From the NCBI RefSeq assembly GCF_006937785.1, contig NZ_SJEE01000042.1:1-43741 (forward strand): a DNA stretch of 43,741 nt, written 5' to 3'. The stretch is from Pseudanabaena sp. UWO311 (GTDB lineage: Bacteria; Cyanobacteriota; Cyanobacteriia; Pseudanabaenales; Pseudanabaenaceae). The notes under the pieces are model-generated. The model was not told the origin of the DNA, ran no database searches, and saw only the letters and a program-made list of their open reading frames with translations. Made by a program: the position numbers and the translations under genes. This document shows positions 32,735 to 41,140 of this stretch, piece by piece (position 1 is the stretch's first letter; each line of letters begins with the position of its first letter).

Positions 32735-33328
32735 TCAAGAAAAATCCAATTTCCCCAGTTTGTAATTAGATAGACTTTCATTAATTTCAGCCAAGTCAAA
32801 AGCCTCAGCATCAAGCCCTTCCTCGTGATATTCCATCATTTCGGCATAATCTGGATGACTAGGATCTGACAAAATCTCTAACAGATCCATATAGCCCCAT
32901 GCTCCACCGCAATCTTCTGGAGGACAAGCTCGTTTCCCCTTAATGCAAATAGGATACTTGAGTTTGGGATCGGGAGCTAAGATTTTCTCTAAAACAATTT
33001 TATGTTGCCAACCGTCACCCATGTCATAGATATACCTGATCCAACTTTTCTCATCGGTTAACACCTGACTAATTTTAAATTTTGCTTCATCTTTAGAAGG
33101 TGTTCCAAAATCAAACAAAGCGTCATCGGGCATTAATGGCATATAACTAGCTTCACTACTTTCAAAACTGTGTAGGTGGTAATTTTGCCAAGGCATGATT
33201 GCTTGAATCACCAGATGTAGCTCATCTAACTTCATCGTACTTTCTACTAACACCCTGCGCCAAATCGGAGGGCGAATATCTTCTAAAGTAATTTTTAGTT
33301 GCAATATTGATCGGGTTGATCGGGGCAT
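32735..33328 (-). CDS. Plasmid pRiA4b ORF-3 family protein
   Basis: The 197-residue protein matches the pRiA4b ORF-3-like family, first seen on an Agrobacterium plasmid and next to mobile elements, of unknown activity. LQLKITLEDIRPPIWRRVLV (9-28) is the family opening, PWQNYHLHSFE the second conserved block, YIYDMGDGWQHKIVLEKIL (98-116) the third, and CPPEDCGGAWGYMDLLEILSDPSHPDY the C-terminal signature. It is a single-domain soluble protein. Its start is a clear ATG at 33328. The gene sits between two 55-bp direct repeats and A-rich repeats, which may record past movement. Confidence 0.9.
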   Translation of the reverse strand: MPRSTRSILQLKITLEDIRPPIWRRVLVESTMKLDELHLVIQAIMPWQNYHLHSFESSEASYMPLMPDDALFDFGTPSKDEAKFKISQVLTDEKSWIRYIYDMGDGWQHKIVLEKILAPDPKLKYPICIKGKRACPPEDCGGAWGYMDLLEILSDPSHPDYAEMMEYHEEGLDAEAFDLAEINESLSNYKLGKLDFS

Positions 33329-33498
33329 AAGTTACTTAAAAACTAAAGGATTTTAAAATTCTACTACCTAAATAATTACATCAAGCTAAGTCTTCAACTA
33401 ATCCCTAGCGATATTTCAAGGAAAAAGGAAAAAGGAAAAAGGTAAAAATTGGGTTGGGATTGGAGGTTGAGATCCCCGACTTTTTCTACTCAAGCAAA

Positions 33499-33553
33499 AG
33501 GAATTTGCAAATTTACAAAAAAAGTCGGGGATCTGGGCTTGTAGGTAATTATC
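33499..33553. repeat. 55-bp direct repeat, copy 2
   Basis: It matches 32624-32678 with two mismatches. Together with agatccccgacttttt at 33470 it also forms an inverted repeat like 29074-29140. Confidence 0.85.
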
Positions 33554-33619
33554 TATGATTTATTTGTCATTAGCAAAATCTTTGGCTATTTCCTCGCCAA
33601 AAGGCGATCTCAAACAAGT

Positions 33620-33654
33620 AAAAAGGGGAAAGAATTAAATTCTTCCCCCTTTTT
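33620..33654. terminator. Bidirectional terminator
   Basis: AAAAAGGGGAAAGAA pairs with TTCTTCCCCCTTTTT apart from one bulge. It lies about 60 bp after the stop of the iron-binding lipoprotein gene and has A- and T-tracts on both sides. Confidence 0.8.
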
Positions 33655-33715
33655 AGGGAGATTGAGAGGGATCTCTTAGGGCTTTTGAACGCAAGAAGTA
33701 ATTCTTAAGTGGTTT

Positions 33716-34621
33716 CTAAGCCTTAGCGCTAACGATCGCTTGCAATTGTGCACAAGCCTTAGCGATCGCATCAATACTTCCAGGGTTGACTAAACCATAG
33801 TAACCAAGTGTATAGACACGATTGCTAGTTACAGCATCGAGCTTATTCCAGAATGGAGCTTCTTTGAGCTTATTGATCTCACCATCACCAAAATCAACCA
33901 AAATCAACACCTTGGGATTTGTCTCTAAGATTTTCTCAGCAGAAAGAGTGATATAGCCTTTTTGTAAGCTTTGACCTTGCAATTCAGCCGCCGCATTTTC
34001 TATTTGGAACTTGGTTAGTAAGTCTCCTGCCCAACTGTTCTTATTCGGAGCAAGGATTGGTTGAGAACTCACTAAAACTAGAGTTGATTCTGGTTTAGTG
34101 GCTTTGGTCGAGATGAAAGCTTGATAGGACTGAATTAGTGCCGTGGGATCGGCTTGAATTTCGGTAGCGATCTCCTTGGTTAATTCCTCTAATGACTGCC
34201 AACTTGTAATGCGAGAGGTCATTGTCCTAATGCCTAGCTCCTTCAGCTTAGCAAGAATCTGATCGTGAAAACCCGTTGCACCGATTACCAAATCAGGCTT
34301 GAGGGCAATGATTTTCTCTAAATTTGGAGGCGTTTGTCCTTCACTAACTTGGGGGAGCTTAGACATTTCCGCATTCTCTCTCAGCAACCGACTCCCTGGA
34401 ATCCCCACTAGTTTGTTTTTATCTAATCGATAGATGATATCAGCTGAAAGTGAAGTCAAAGCAACTACCTTTGAAGCATTAGCGGGTTTAACTTCGGGAG
34501 ATTTAGCTTGTGAGCTATTGACAGCAGGTGGAACTGGGGATTGAGAAGGAATGGCAGGTGTACAGGAAACAATAAATGTGGCGACTATAAGGATAATCAA
34601 CCAATTTCTTAGCGATCGCAT
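33716..34621 (-). CDS. Fe-chelate/B12-type ABC substrate-binding lipoprotein
   Basis: The 301-residue lipoprotein belongs to the FhuD/BtuF/FecB class III binding proteins. The signal peptide MRSLRNWLIILIVATFIVSC ends in lipobox cysteine 20; a Pro/Ser-rich linker follows. KVVALTSLSADIIYRL (about 50-65) and KIIALKPDLVIGAT (about 101-114) belong to the first lobe, and LETNPKVLILVDFG and LDAVTSNRVYTL to the second. It would capture an iron chelate, haem or corrinoid and hand it to the FecCD-type permease encoded about 5 kb upstream. The ATG at 34621 places the signal peptide properly; 34645 is an alternative. Confidence 0.88.
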   Translation of the reverse strand: MRSLRNWLIILIVATFIVSCTPAIPSQSPVPPAVNSSQAKSPEVKPANASKVVALTSLSADIIYRLDKNKLVGIPGSRLLRENAEMSKLPQVSEGQTPPNLEKIIALKPDLVIGATGFHDQILAKLKELGIRTMTSRITSWQSLEELTKEIATEIQADPTALIQSYQAFISTKATKPESTLVLVSSQPILAPNKNSWAGDLLTKFQIENAAAELQGQSLQKGYITLSAEKILETNPKVLILVDFGDGEINKLKEAPFWNKLDAVTSNRVYTLGYYGLVNPGSIDAIAKACAQLQAIVSAKA

Positions 34622-34729
34622 AAATTTGCATACTTGATAAATCATCTTTGTTTAATATAAAGCTTGTTAACTTCAGAGCGTAAATTAAATAACTCGCACG
34701 ATTAAAACTGCGTTGTTATTGTGATGTAT

Positions 34730-35221
34730 TTAACTTGTGATAGTTAGGACATTAGCGATCGCTTGTTTTTGCTCAGCATCATATCCCCATTTCTCAAGAA
34801 AAGCCTTGTAATCTCCAGTATTAAAAATTGCAGAGTTCTGCATTTGAACTGCAATTGCACGAACTTCTGGCAGATCTACTTTCTCGATCAAGAGGGCTGT
34901 ACGTTTAGCCACGCGCTCAGAACCATGAGCTTGTTCGAGGTTGCCATTACGTTGATGGGTAATTGCCATTGCCGTTGACATAGCCAGATTTTTGACTAGC
35001 AATTCAGCGATCGCATTAGGCTCAGCTTGCAAAGCTTGAATGATTGCTTCGCTAGGAATATCCGCTAATTCCCATTCTCCTGTCAAAAAGCTTACAAAAA
35101 ATCCTCTCGCTCCATTTGAGGTTTTAATAAGCGCTTCAATTTCTGATTTTAGTTGTGAAGCTTCTAAATCTTTTCGTACTCGTAAAGTTTCGGTGTAGGC
35201 GATCGCGGCTTCAAAGGTCAT
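34730..35221 (-). CDS. Conserved hypothetical protein next to iron uptake genes
   Basis: The 163-residue protein is soluble and helical. MTFEAAIAYTETLRVRKDLEASQLKSEIEALIKTSNGARGF is a long amphipathic start. A block FFVSFLTGEWELADIPSEAIIQALQ follows, then a C-terminal half with SERVAKRTALLIEK and NSAIFNTGDYKAFLEKWGYD. I do not recognise a family with known function. The ATG at 35221 is chosen because the upstream frame runs through a palindrome and the MITE. It lies between a VOC gene and the binding lipoprotein, all on the minus strand, which hints at a link with iron or cofactor metabolism. Confidence 0.7.
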   Translation of the reverse strand: MTFEAAIAYTETLRVRKDLEASQLKSEIEALIKTSNGARGFFVSFLTGEWELADIPSEAIIQALQAEPNAIAELLVKNLAMSTAMAITHQRNGNLEQAHGSERVAKRTALLIEKVDLPEVRAIAVQMQNSAIFNTGDYKAFLEKWGYDAEQKQAIANVLTITS

Positions 35222-35267
35222 ATTTGTCGTAGGTTTATTACTTTTAATGTTGTTGCCATCAGTTATC

Positions 35268-35304
35268 CAAATATTCAAAATGGCGTTGCCACTTTGAATA
35301 TTTG
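35268..35304. repeat. Palindrome of the AATGGC-TT-GCC type (copy 1)
   Basis: Caaatattcaaaatggc and gccactttgaatatttg pair around gtt with one mismatch. The centre matches that of 35915-35951. Confidence 0.75.
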
Positions 35305-35322
35305 AAATCCTCTCTGGATTTA

Positions 35323-35463
35323 GAGGGTGTTTGAGAAGTCTCCTAACTAGCATAAATTTCTGCTTTCCCCCCCTTAATCCCCCCTTGCAAAGGGGGGAAA
35401 CTTAAATCCTCCCCCTTTGCAAGGGGGGATTAAGGGGGGGTAAAAAACTTCTCAAACACGCTC
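35323..35463. mobile_element. MITE with terminal inverted repeats
   Basis: The ends gagggtgtttgagaagt and acttctcaaacacgctc are inverted repeats with one mismatch. They enclose a long inverted repeat of C- and G-runs (35367-35440). TTA flanks both ends, a possible target duplication. There is no coding capacity, so a transposase would have to act in trans. Confidence 0.75.
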
Positions 35464-35471
35464 TTAGCTTT

Positions 35472-35507
35472 CAATCATAGAAAGTGTAATCACACTTTCT
35501 ATGATTG
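35472..35507 (-). terminator. Hairpin after the VOC gene
   Basis: Caatcatagaaagtgt pairs with cacactttctatgattg. It lies 3 bp past the stop of the VOC gene on the minus strand. Confidence 0.65.
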
Positions 35508-35510
35508 GTA

Positions 35511-35864
35511 TTATTTATCTGTTGCAGGTTGCAATAAACTTAGTAAATGACCTTCGGGACTACGAACGGCGGCAACTTTGCCAAAGGAAGGTTCGCGAAT
35601 ACGTCCCTCTAGCTGACCACCGAGTGATTCTAATTTAGCAATTGTCTCAACTAGATTATCCACATGAAAGCTCAGAATTGGAGAGCCTCCAGTTTTTGGA
35701 GACTCTTCCACTCCATGCATAATAATCTTCGTGCCATTGGCATCAAGTTCTGCCATGTTAGGACTCAGTTTAGTAATTTCTAAACCTAAACCTGAACTAT
35801 AGAAGTTCGCAGCAGCAGGAACATCTTTTATCATCAGCATGATATGTCGAAATTGCACGGTCAT
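35511..35864 (-). CDS. VOC family (glyoxalase/bleomycin-resistance-like) protein
   Basis: This is a 117-residue protein of two beta-alpha-beta-beta-beta units. MTVQFRHIMLMIKDVPAAANFYSSGLGLEI (1-30) is the first, and ILSFHVDNLVETIAKLESLGGQLEGRI plus RSPEGHLLSLLQP the second. Metal-binding candidates are H8, H68 and E108 or close by. VOC proteins include glyoxalases, dioxygenases and antibiotic-binding proteins, so the substrate cannot be named. AGGAGAA precedes the ATG. It follows the TonB-dependent receptor gene on the same strand, separated by a palindrome. Confidence 0.85.
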   Translation of the reverse strand: MTVQFRHIMLMIKDVPAAANFYSSGLGLEITKLSPNMAELDANGTKIIMHGVEESPKTGGSPILSFHVDNLVETIAKLESLGGQLEGRIREPSFGKVAAVRSPEGHLLSLLQPATDK

Positions 35865-35914
35865 TTTGAGATTCTCCTAATCAATATAATAAAGTGGTAC
35901 TTGCGCCTTTTATC

Positions 35915-35951
35915 CCAATCATCAAAATGGCATTGCCGTTTTGATGATTGG
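35915..35951. repeat. Palindrome of the AATGGC-TT-GCC type (copy 2)
   Basis: Ccaatcatcaaaatggc and gccgttttgatgattgg pair around att with one mismatch. It lies 8 bp past the stop of the TonB-receptor gene. The arms differ from copy 1 but the centre is kept. Confidence 0.75.
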
Positions 35952-35958
35952 AAAACTT

Positions 35959-38625
35959 TTAAAAAACAAATGTCAGCCCAGCCCTGAGACTAATTCCTGA
36001 TTGAGCAAATCTAGCGAGATCCGTTGGGGCAGGAGCCGTAACCAGTGGGCGAACGTCAGAATAAAGGAAATATTGGCTATTAAATAGATTGAAAATTCCC
36101 ATATTCAGAGTTAGCTGCGGAGTGATTTTGTAAAATCCTGTCAGGTCAATGACTGTATAACCTTGCGGTGTATAAGCATTGGCTGGTCGATTGCTTGCAA
36201 GTCGGGGTTGACCTGCAAAAGTGGCAATCAAATCGGCTCCCCAAATATTCTCAGGGGCACGATAGCGCAAGCCTGTCACCAACTTAATCGGATCAACGGT
36301 TTCCAACGGTTGATTGGTAGTTTGATTTTCACCAACCGTTAGCCCCAGAGCTGCAATCAGGCTGAATCCATCATTTGTAGGACTAAAGCGATACTCACTA
36401 CCCAATTCAATTCCAAAGGTACTTGCCTTCGCCACATTCTGAGTTTGAAATAGACTCACATTTGGAATCCCGTTAACTGTTGCAACTCCCGCACTCGCAA
36501 AGGATTCAATGAAGTTACTATAGCTATTGTAAAAACCTGTGAGATTGAAGTTGAACTGGGGATAGTTAGCTCTAACTGCAATCTCAAAAGTATCACTGGT
36601 CTCAGGTCTAAGGTTAGGATTCGATAGGGTTTGGTAACGGAAAGTGGGGCTGGTGAGATTGGTGAAGCCAGAGTTAATTTCACTATATAAGGGTGTGCGA
36701 AATCCTTTAGCATAGCGTCCTGTCAATGTCCATTCTGGCGAGGCTTGCCAAACCAATCCAAGGCTGGGTGAGATTGCCGATTCACTAAAGTCAGCGGCTG
36801 TTGCAACAGGAGAATTTCGCAGATAGATTTCATCGATTTTAGTTTTGAGTTGATAGGAATCAAATCTAAGTCCTGCAATCAATGTAAAGGTATCACTAAA
36901 ATCAATTGCATTTTGGACATAGATGCCCAAACGGAAAGTGTCTGAATCAGGAAAGTCCTTGACAGGGAAATTATCCGCGCCAACCACCTTAGTAGTGAAA
37001 ATATTTGTTCCTGTGGCATTAAAGCGATTTTCAGTACCGTTACGAACACGCTCATTACGAGTAGTAGAAATATCAATTCCATAGGTCAGAGTATTAAGAA
37101 TCTCATTGATTTTAAAACGACTTTGGAACTCTACTTCACCTCCAAGAAGGCGATCGCTAAATGTATTAGTGAGATTACGCAAACGACGGCGGTCAGCACC
37201 AGCAGCAGTTCTGACAAAATCCTGAGTACGAATTTCTTCAACATTAGAGTTTTGATAGTAGATCTGGGCTTTGGCTGCGGTCAAAAAGCTGGTGCTATTG
37301 GGATCGTTGAAATCATAGGAGATACTAAAGCGATCGCGGGAGACATTATTATCTAAAGTCTCATCCTGTCCTCGAAATCCTGTCGGTGATTGCAACCCAG
37401 TTATAGTAATAGGCGCAACTCTAAAGTTGTCGCGATTACGGAAGATCTCCGCAGCGAAACCAATTTTGCTAGTTGCATCAATACGATAGACCAATTTGCC
37501 GAGCCAGTTGTTACGCCCATTGCTACGACTATCAACAAACTCGTTACCCGTGGGAACCCTTGCCTCAGATCCATCACGGCGAGTGTAGCCGAGCAAGCCT
37601 TCCAAATTGCCATCACGGAATGCGATCGCGGCGGTATTTGTAAAACTGCGATCGGCTGTTTCCACATTAGTCGAGAGACTAGTCACCACTGATTGATCGG
37701 GGCGCTTTTTGAGTAAATCTTCGGGATCTATAGTACGGAAGCTAACCACGCCGCCCAGAGCATCGCTACCATAAAGAGCGGAAGCTGGCCCTCGGACTAC
37801 TTCAACCCGTTGCAAGCTTTCAATATCAACGTAGTCACGCCCAAGAGAAGATGTGCCAAAAGAAAACTGGGCTGGAAGCCGAATCCCATCATTGAGAATC
37901 AAAACACGGTTGCCGCCTAAGCCCCGAATATTGATATCTTGCAATCCATAGCGGCGATTATTCCCAACCGAGACGTTTGGTTCGTAACGGAAGACATCGC
38001 GCAAATCCTGAGATAGATTTTGATCGATTTTGTCAGCATCAATAACTGCGATCGACCCAGGGGTTAGCCTTGTTGGTCTAGCAGTTCTTGTACCTGTGAC
38101 CGTAATTTCTTCTTCAGGTTCACCATCACGATTGAGGCTAAAAAGCTGTCCTTGAGTTTTCAACGAAACTTCTTGGGTGGGTGGCTTGCCATTACCAAAC
38201 ACATTGACCCGCAAGGTATTCGCATCAAGTTGAGTAATGTTGATTTTGCTGATTTCAGCAGTAGGATCAGCGGCGCTAAATTCCTGCTGGTCAGGAATTG
38301 CCAGCACAGCATTGGGAATATCTGCAACCAGATTATTCCCTTCAATCCTAAATCTATTGGTGTCAATCTGAAGCGATCTCCCTTCTGCGGTTTCCAAAAT
38401 AATCTCTAGTCTTGCATCACTAGGATTGATTTGAACATTGGTAACTTGAACGGGAGAAGCTTGGGCGATTTTTATGAAAAGGGGCTTCAGCCCCTTTTCT
38501 TCATCAGGATTTTCTTTCTCATGAGAAATATTTTCAGCGATCGCTAATTCTGAGAACAAAAATAATATCGGAATACTAAGCAATAAGAATACGGCATTCT
38601 TAAGCAGAATGTGATGAAATTTCAT
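35959..38625 (-). CDS. TonB-dependent outer-membrane receptor with AMIN domain
   Basis: The 888-residue protein has a signal peptide (about 1-30, AVFLLLSIPILFLFSELAIA). An AMIN domain (about 55-165, ITQLDANTLRVNVFGNG) is the peptidoglycan-binding part often found in cyanobacterial receptors. The plug follows (about 175-300, SIAVIDADKIDQ, INIRGLGGNRVLILNDGIR and VEVVRGPASALYGSDALGGVV), then a 22-strand barrel ending in phenylalanine. Overall it resembles the haemoglobin/transferrin/lactoferrin receptor type, so haem or a siderophore is the likely ligand. The ATG at 38625 is chosen for the signal peptide; the longer frame overlaps fecE. It is encoded after FecCD and FecE. Confidence 0.92.
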   Translation of the reverse strand: MKFHHILLKNAVFLLLSIPILFLFSELAIAENISHEKENPDEEKGLKPLFIKIAQASPVQVTNVQINPSDARLEIILETAEGRSLQIDTNRFRIEGNNLVADIPNAVLAIPDQQEFSAADPTAEISKINITQLDANTLRVNVFGNGKPPTQEVSLKTQGQLFSLNRDGEPEEEITVTGTRTARPTRLTPGSIAVIDADKIDQNLSQDLRDVFRYEPNVSVGNNRRYGLQDINIRGLGGNRVLILNDGIRLPAQFSFGTSSLGRDYVDIESLQRVEVVRGPASALYGSDALGGVVSFRTIDPEDLLKKRPDQSVVTSLSTNVETADRSFTNTAAIAFRDGNLEGLLGYTRRDGSEARVPTGNEFVDSRSNGRNNWLGKLVYRIDATSKIGFAAEIFRNRDNFRVAPITITGLQSPTGFRGQDETLDNNVSRDRFSISYDFNDPNSTSFLTAAKAQIYYQNSNVEEIRTQDFVRTAAGADRRRLRNLTNTFSDRLLGGEVEFQSRFKINEILNTLTYGIDISTTRNERVRNGTENRFNATGTNIFTTKVVGADNFPVKDFPDSDTFRLGIYVQNAIDFSDTFTLIAGLRFDSYQLKTKIDEIYLRNSPVATAADFSESAISPSLGLVWQASPEWTLTGRYAKGFRTPLYSEINSGFTNLTSPTFRYQTLSNPNLRPETSDTFEIAVRANYPQFNFNLTGFYNSYSNFIESFASAGVATVNGIPNVSLFQTQNVAKASTFGIELGSEYRFSPTNDGFSLIAALGLTVGENQTTNQPLETVDPIKLVTGLRYRAPENIWGADLIATFAGQPRLASNRPANAYTPQGYTVIDLTGFYKITPQLTLNMGIFNLFNSQYFLYSDVRPLVTAPAPTDLARFAQSGISLRAGLTFVF

Positions 38626-38702
38626 ATGATGTTTGATGTCGATTTGATGTCGATAAATTGAGGGCAAGTTGGCGCTTGCCCTTTTTTGATAGCTTTGAAA
38701 GC

Positions 38703-39548
38703 TTATTTGGTAGGATCGCGACTCCTGACTAAAGTATGTGATGGCGACAGCAAGCAAATCTGTAAACCTACAGGAGTAATGATTGTCATTGCTTCCACAT
38801 CAAAAACTTGACGTAAATTTTCAGGCGTGATCGCTTGATCAGGAGTACCGATCGCGACAATTTCTCCTTTCTTCAGCATGGCAATGCGATCGCTATAACG
38901 CACCGCCAGATTAATATCATGCAGCACCGTAACAATCGACAATTGACGCTCGTGATTGAGCATTTTCAATAGTTCCAATAGCTCTAACTGATGATGCAAA
39001 TCCAAAAATGTAGTCGGCTCATCTAGCAATAGAACTTGTGGATCTTGCGCTAAGGTCAAAGCTAAAAAAGCCCTTTGACGCTCACCACCCGAAAGCTGAT
39101 CCACAGGGCGATCGCTAAATTCGATTAACTGGGTTTGCGCGATCGCAGTCTCGACCATTTCGCGATCCTCTAAACTGAGATCCCATTGCCACCAAGGTTG
39201 ATGAGGTGTACGTCCGAGGCTAACCAGTTGTCGCACCGTTAACCCTGATGGAACAACTTGTTGCTGTGGCAAAATCGCCAACTGTCGCGCTACCGATTGT
39301 GCAGATTGTTGATGAATCGCTTTGCCATCAAGTAAAACTGCGCCAGTTTGAGGCGTGAGGATACGGCTAAATAATCGTAATAAAGTTGATTTACCTGAAC
39401 CATTTGCTCCGACTAGGCTTAGCCATTCTCCTTTATGCAAAGATAGCGACACATCCTTTAAGATCGCCTGTTTGCTATAGCCACCAAAGAGATGTTTTGA
39501 TTCTAATAACGCATCAGGAATAGCATTAGAAAGATCATAATTATCCAT
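38703..39548 (-). CDS. FecE/FhuC-type ABC transporter ATPase
   Basis: The 281-residue ATPase belongs to the iron-chelate/B12 importer class. GANGSGKST (47-55) is Walker A, LAILPQQQVVPSGLTVRQLV the Q-loop region, LSGGERQRAFLAL the ABC signature, VLLLDEPTTFLD Walker B and TVLHDINLA the switch histidine. AGAGG lies five bases before the ATG at 39548, inside the end of fecCD, and the start is 2 bp after the fecCD stop, so translation is coupled. The longer frame from 39713 overlaps the permease gene and is rejected. It works with the FecCD-like permease and the binding lipoprotein. Confidence 0.93.
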   Translation of the reverse strand: MDNYDLSNAIPDALLESKHLFGGYSKQAILKDVSLSLHKGEWLSLVGANGSGKSTLLRLFSRILTPQTGAVLLDGKAIHQQSAQSVARQLAILPQQQVVPSGLTVRQLVSLGRTPHQPWWQWDLSLEDREMVETAIAQTQLIEFSDRPVDQLSGGERQRAFLALTLAQDPQVLLLDEPTTFLDLHHQLELLELLKMLNHERQLSIVTVLHDINLAVRYSDRIAMLKKGEIVAIGTPDQAITPENLRQVFDVEAMTIITPVGLQICLLSPSHTLVRSRDPTK

Positions 39549-39550
39549 TT

Positions 39551-40567
39551 CTAACCTCTCTTGCCGCGTCGATAGAGCAACAAAATAAATAGTGGTGAAC
39601 CTAACAACGCAGTAACTGCACCCACAGGCAATTCCACCGTTCCTAATCGCGACAGCAAATCTGCTAGTGTTAGCACCCATGCACCACCGATCGCCGAACA
39701 TGGCAAAATCCATCGATAATCAGAACCGACCAGTAAGCGCACACCATGTGGCACAACCAAGCCGACAAAGCCAATTAGTCCCGACATACTGACGGCACTT
39801 GCGGCAAGTAAACTTGCCACAGCACCGATCGCTAAACGCGATCGCACAAGTGAAGTTCCCAAACCTGAAGCCATATCGTCGCCGAGATTGAGCAAATTGA
39901 GCGGACGCGCTAACAAGCAACCAGCAATTAGTGCCATGCCCACATATGGCCCAACATTATTCACTTCAGCCCATCCGCGACCATTGAGACTGCCGATCAA
40001 CCAATTTAGCGCCGACTGAATCCTGCCATCATCAGCGAGTAATAGCAATGTTGTCTGAATTGCGCCAAACATCGAGCTAATCGCCACACCCGCCAAAATC
40101 AAGCGCTCGACCGATAGTCCACCACCTAAGTAGCCAAGGGTATAAACGAGTATTGCGGTAGCGATCGCACCTAGCCATGCACCCACAGGAACCAAAGTCT
40201 GCACTACACCGAGGGTAATCATTGCGATCGCGACTAGTCCTGCGCCTGCGGAAATGCCCAACACAAACGGATCGGCAAGTCCATTGCGCAGCATTCCTTG
40301 CAACAATGCGCCCGACATTCCTAGCGCCGCACCGACTACCATCGCCGCAATAATGCGCGGTAATCGCAGTTCCCAAATAATCGTTTGATTAATTGATTCG
40401 CCTTTATGCCAGAGCGCTTGCCAGAGATCATTCCAGCTAAGCGGGACGGCTCCTTGGCATAGCGAAATTGCCATCGTTAGCAGTAGTCCCATCGTTAGCA
40501 AAACTAAAGTTGGCAGGAAGCGATCGCGCAAAAGCAAATGATTAAATTTAAATTTCTGAACTGTCAT
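39551..40567 (-). CDS. FecCD family iron-chelate permease
   Basis: The 338-residue permease has about ten membrane helices. LPRIIAAMVVGAALGMSGALLQGMLRNGLADPFVLGISAG (about 70-108) is the family signature, with the coupling G-A-x-L-x-x-x-x-R-N and D-P-F-x-L-G-I-S elements. GLIGFVGLVVPHGVRLLVG (about 263-281) is the second conserved helix-loop. A single subunit type suggests a homodimeric BtuC-like permease. It is preceded by a 195-bp gap with a repeat and starts with a clear ATG. FecE follows at once. The substrate is set by the binding protein and the outer-membrane receptor. Confidence 0.93.
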   Translation of the reverse strand: MTVQKFKFNHLLLRDRFLPTLVLLTMGLLLTMAISLCQGAVPLSWNDLWQALWHKGESINQTIIWELRLPRIIAAMVVGAALGMSGALLQGMLRNGLADPFVLGISAGAGLVAIAMITLGVVQTLVPVGAWLGAIATAILVYTLGYLGGGLSVERLILAGVAISSMFGAIQTTLLLLADDGRIQSALNWLIGSLNGRGWAEVNNVGPYVGMALIAGCLLARPLNLLNLGDDMASGLGTSLVRSRLAIGAVASLLAASAVSMSGLIGFVGLVVPHGVRLLVGSDYRWILPCSAIGGAWVLTLADLLSRLGTVELPVGAVTALLGSPLFILLLYRRGKRG

Positions 40568-40636
40568 TAATCAAATCAACCTGAATAAATCTAATCCTAA
40601 CTTTTGCTAAGTAAGTTGCTGAAATTAAGCGTAGAC

Positions 40637-40709
40637 GTAGGATGGGTTAGCAATAGCGTAACCCATCATTTTTACTATTGATGCGTTACGTTGCACTAAC
40701 GCATCCTAC
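40637..40709. repeat. Double hairpin with GTAGGAT ends
   Basis: Two hairpins, gatgggtta/taacccatc (40641-40667) and gatgcgtta/taacgcatc (40680-40705), lie inside gtaggat/atcctac ends. It sits between the VOC gene and fecCD and could end the isi operon. Confidence 0.75.
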
Positions 40710-40762
40710 ATTTAATTAAGCTTTCCTACTTATAGCTATATATTCGCTAGGTGAAAAAAATA

Positions 40763-41140
40763 TCATTGTGAGTTTTCAGCAATCCTCCATAAAACACCTG
40801 AGGGATCAAAAACAACAAAGTCGCGCATTTTCCATTCCTGCTGTTTTGGTGGAATAACTCTCACCTTATACTTTTCAGCAATGTTGCGGCTTTGGAATTC
40901 AGCCCACCAACTATCAACATCTTCGACCAACAAATGCATCATTAGGTTTTCGGCAAGTTCCTTTACATAAAAATTCTGTAAGAAAAAGCCTACACCTGTA
41001 TTACCAACATTAAAGACAGCTAGTTCCGCATCTTCATAAAATATTTCAAATCCAAGGTCTAGATAAAATGACTTGGAGAGATTGAAATCTTTTGCAGGAA
41101 CAAAGGCTCTCAAGTTTATAGCATTCAAGTTAGACACCAA
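40763..41140 (-). CDS. VOC family protein coupled to flavodoxin
   Basis: The protein is 125 residues if a TTG at 41140 is used, or 124 with the GTG at 41137. No ATG occurs near the start. NLNAINLRAFVPAKDFNLSKSFYLDLGFEI is the first VOC unit and LMMHLLVEDVDSWWAEFQSR followed by FDPSGVLWRIAE the second. The start overlaps the isiB end by about ten bases, so it is probably cotranslated with flavodoxin, AGGTCTGAG acting as ribosome binding site. The typical metal ligands are not complete (no clear first histidine), and it may bind a small molecule rather than catalyse. Its place in an iron-stress operon is the best clue to function. Confidence 0.8.
   Translation of the reverse strand: MVSNLNAINLRAFVPAKDFNLSKSFYLDLGFEIFYEDAELAVFNVGNTGVGFFLQNFYVKELAENLMMHLLVEDVDSWWAEFQSRNIAEKYKVRVIPPKQQEWKMRDFVVFDPSGVLWRIAENSQ

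Larger units (their letters stand above)
33329..33715. other. Repeat-rich gap
   Basis: It contains an A-rich run (aaggaaaaaggaaaaaggaa at 33418, similar to sequence near 32137 and 32678), the inverted repeat at 33470-33553, repeat copy 2 (33499-33553) and a terminator (33620-33654). No gene is supported. Confidence 0.7.

Noticed and set aside
38626-38757. N-terminal extension of the TonB receptor
   Set aside because: It overlaps fecE and would hide the clear signal peptide that starts at 38625.
39549-39713. N-terminal extension of the FecE ATPase
   Set aside because: It overlaps the end of the FecCD gene. The ATG at 39548 has an AGAGG site and gives the standard length.
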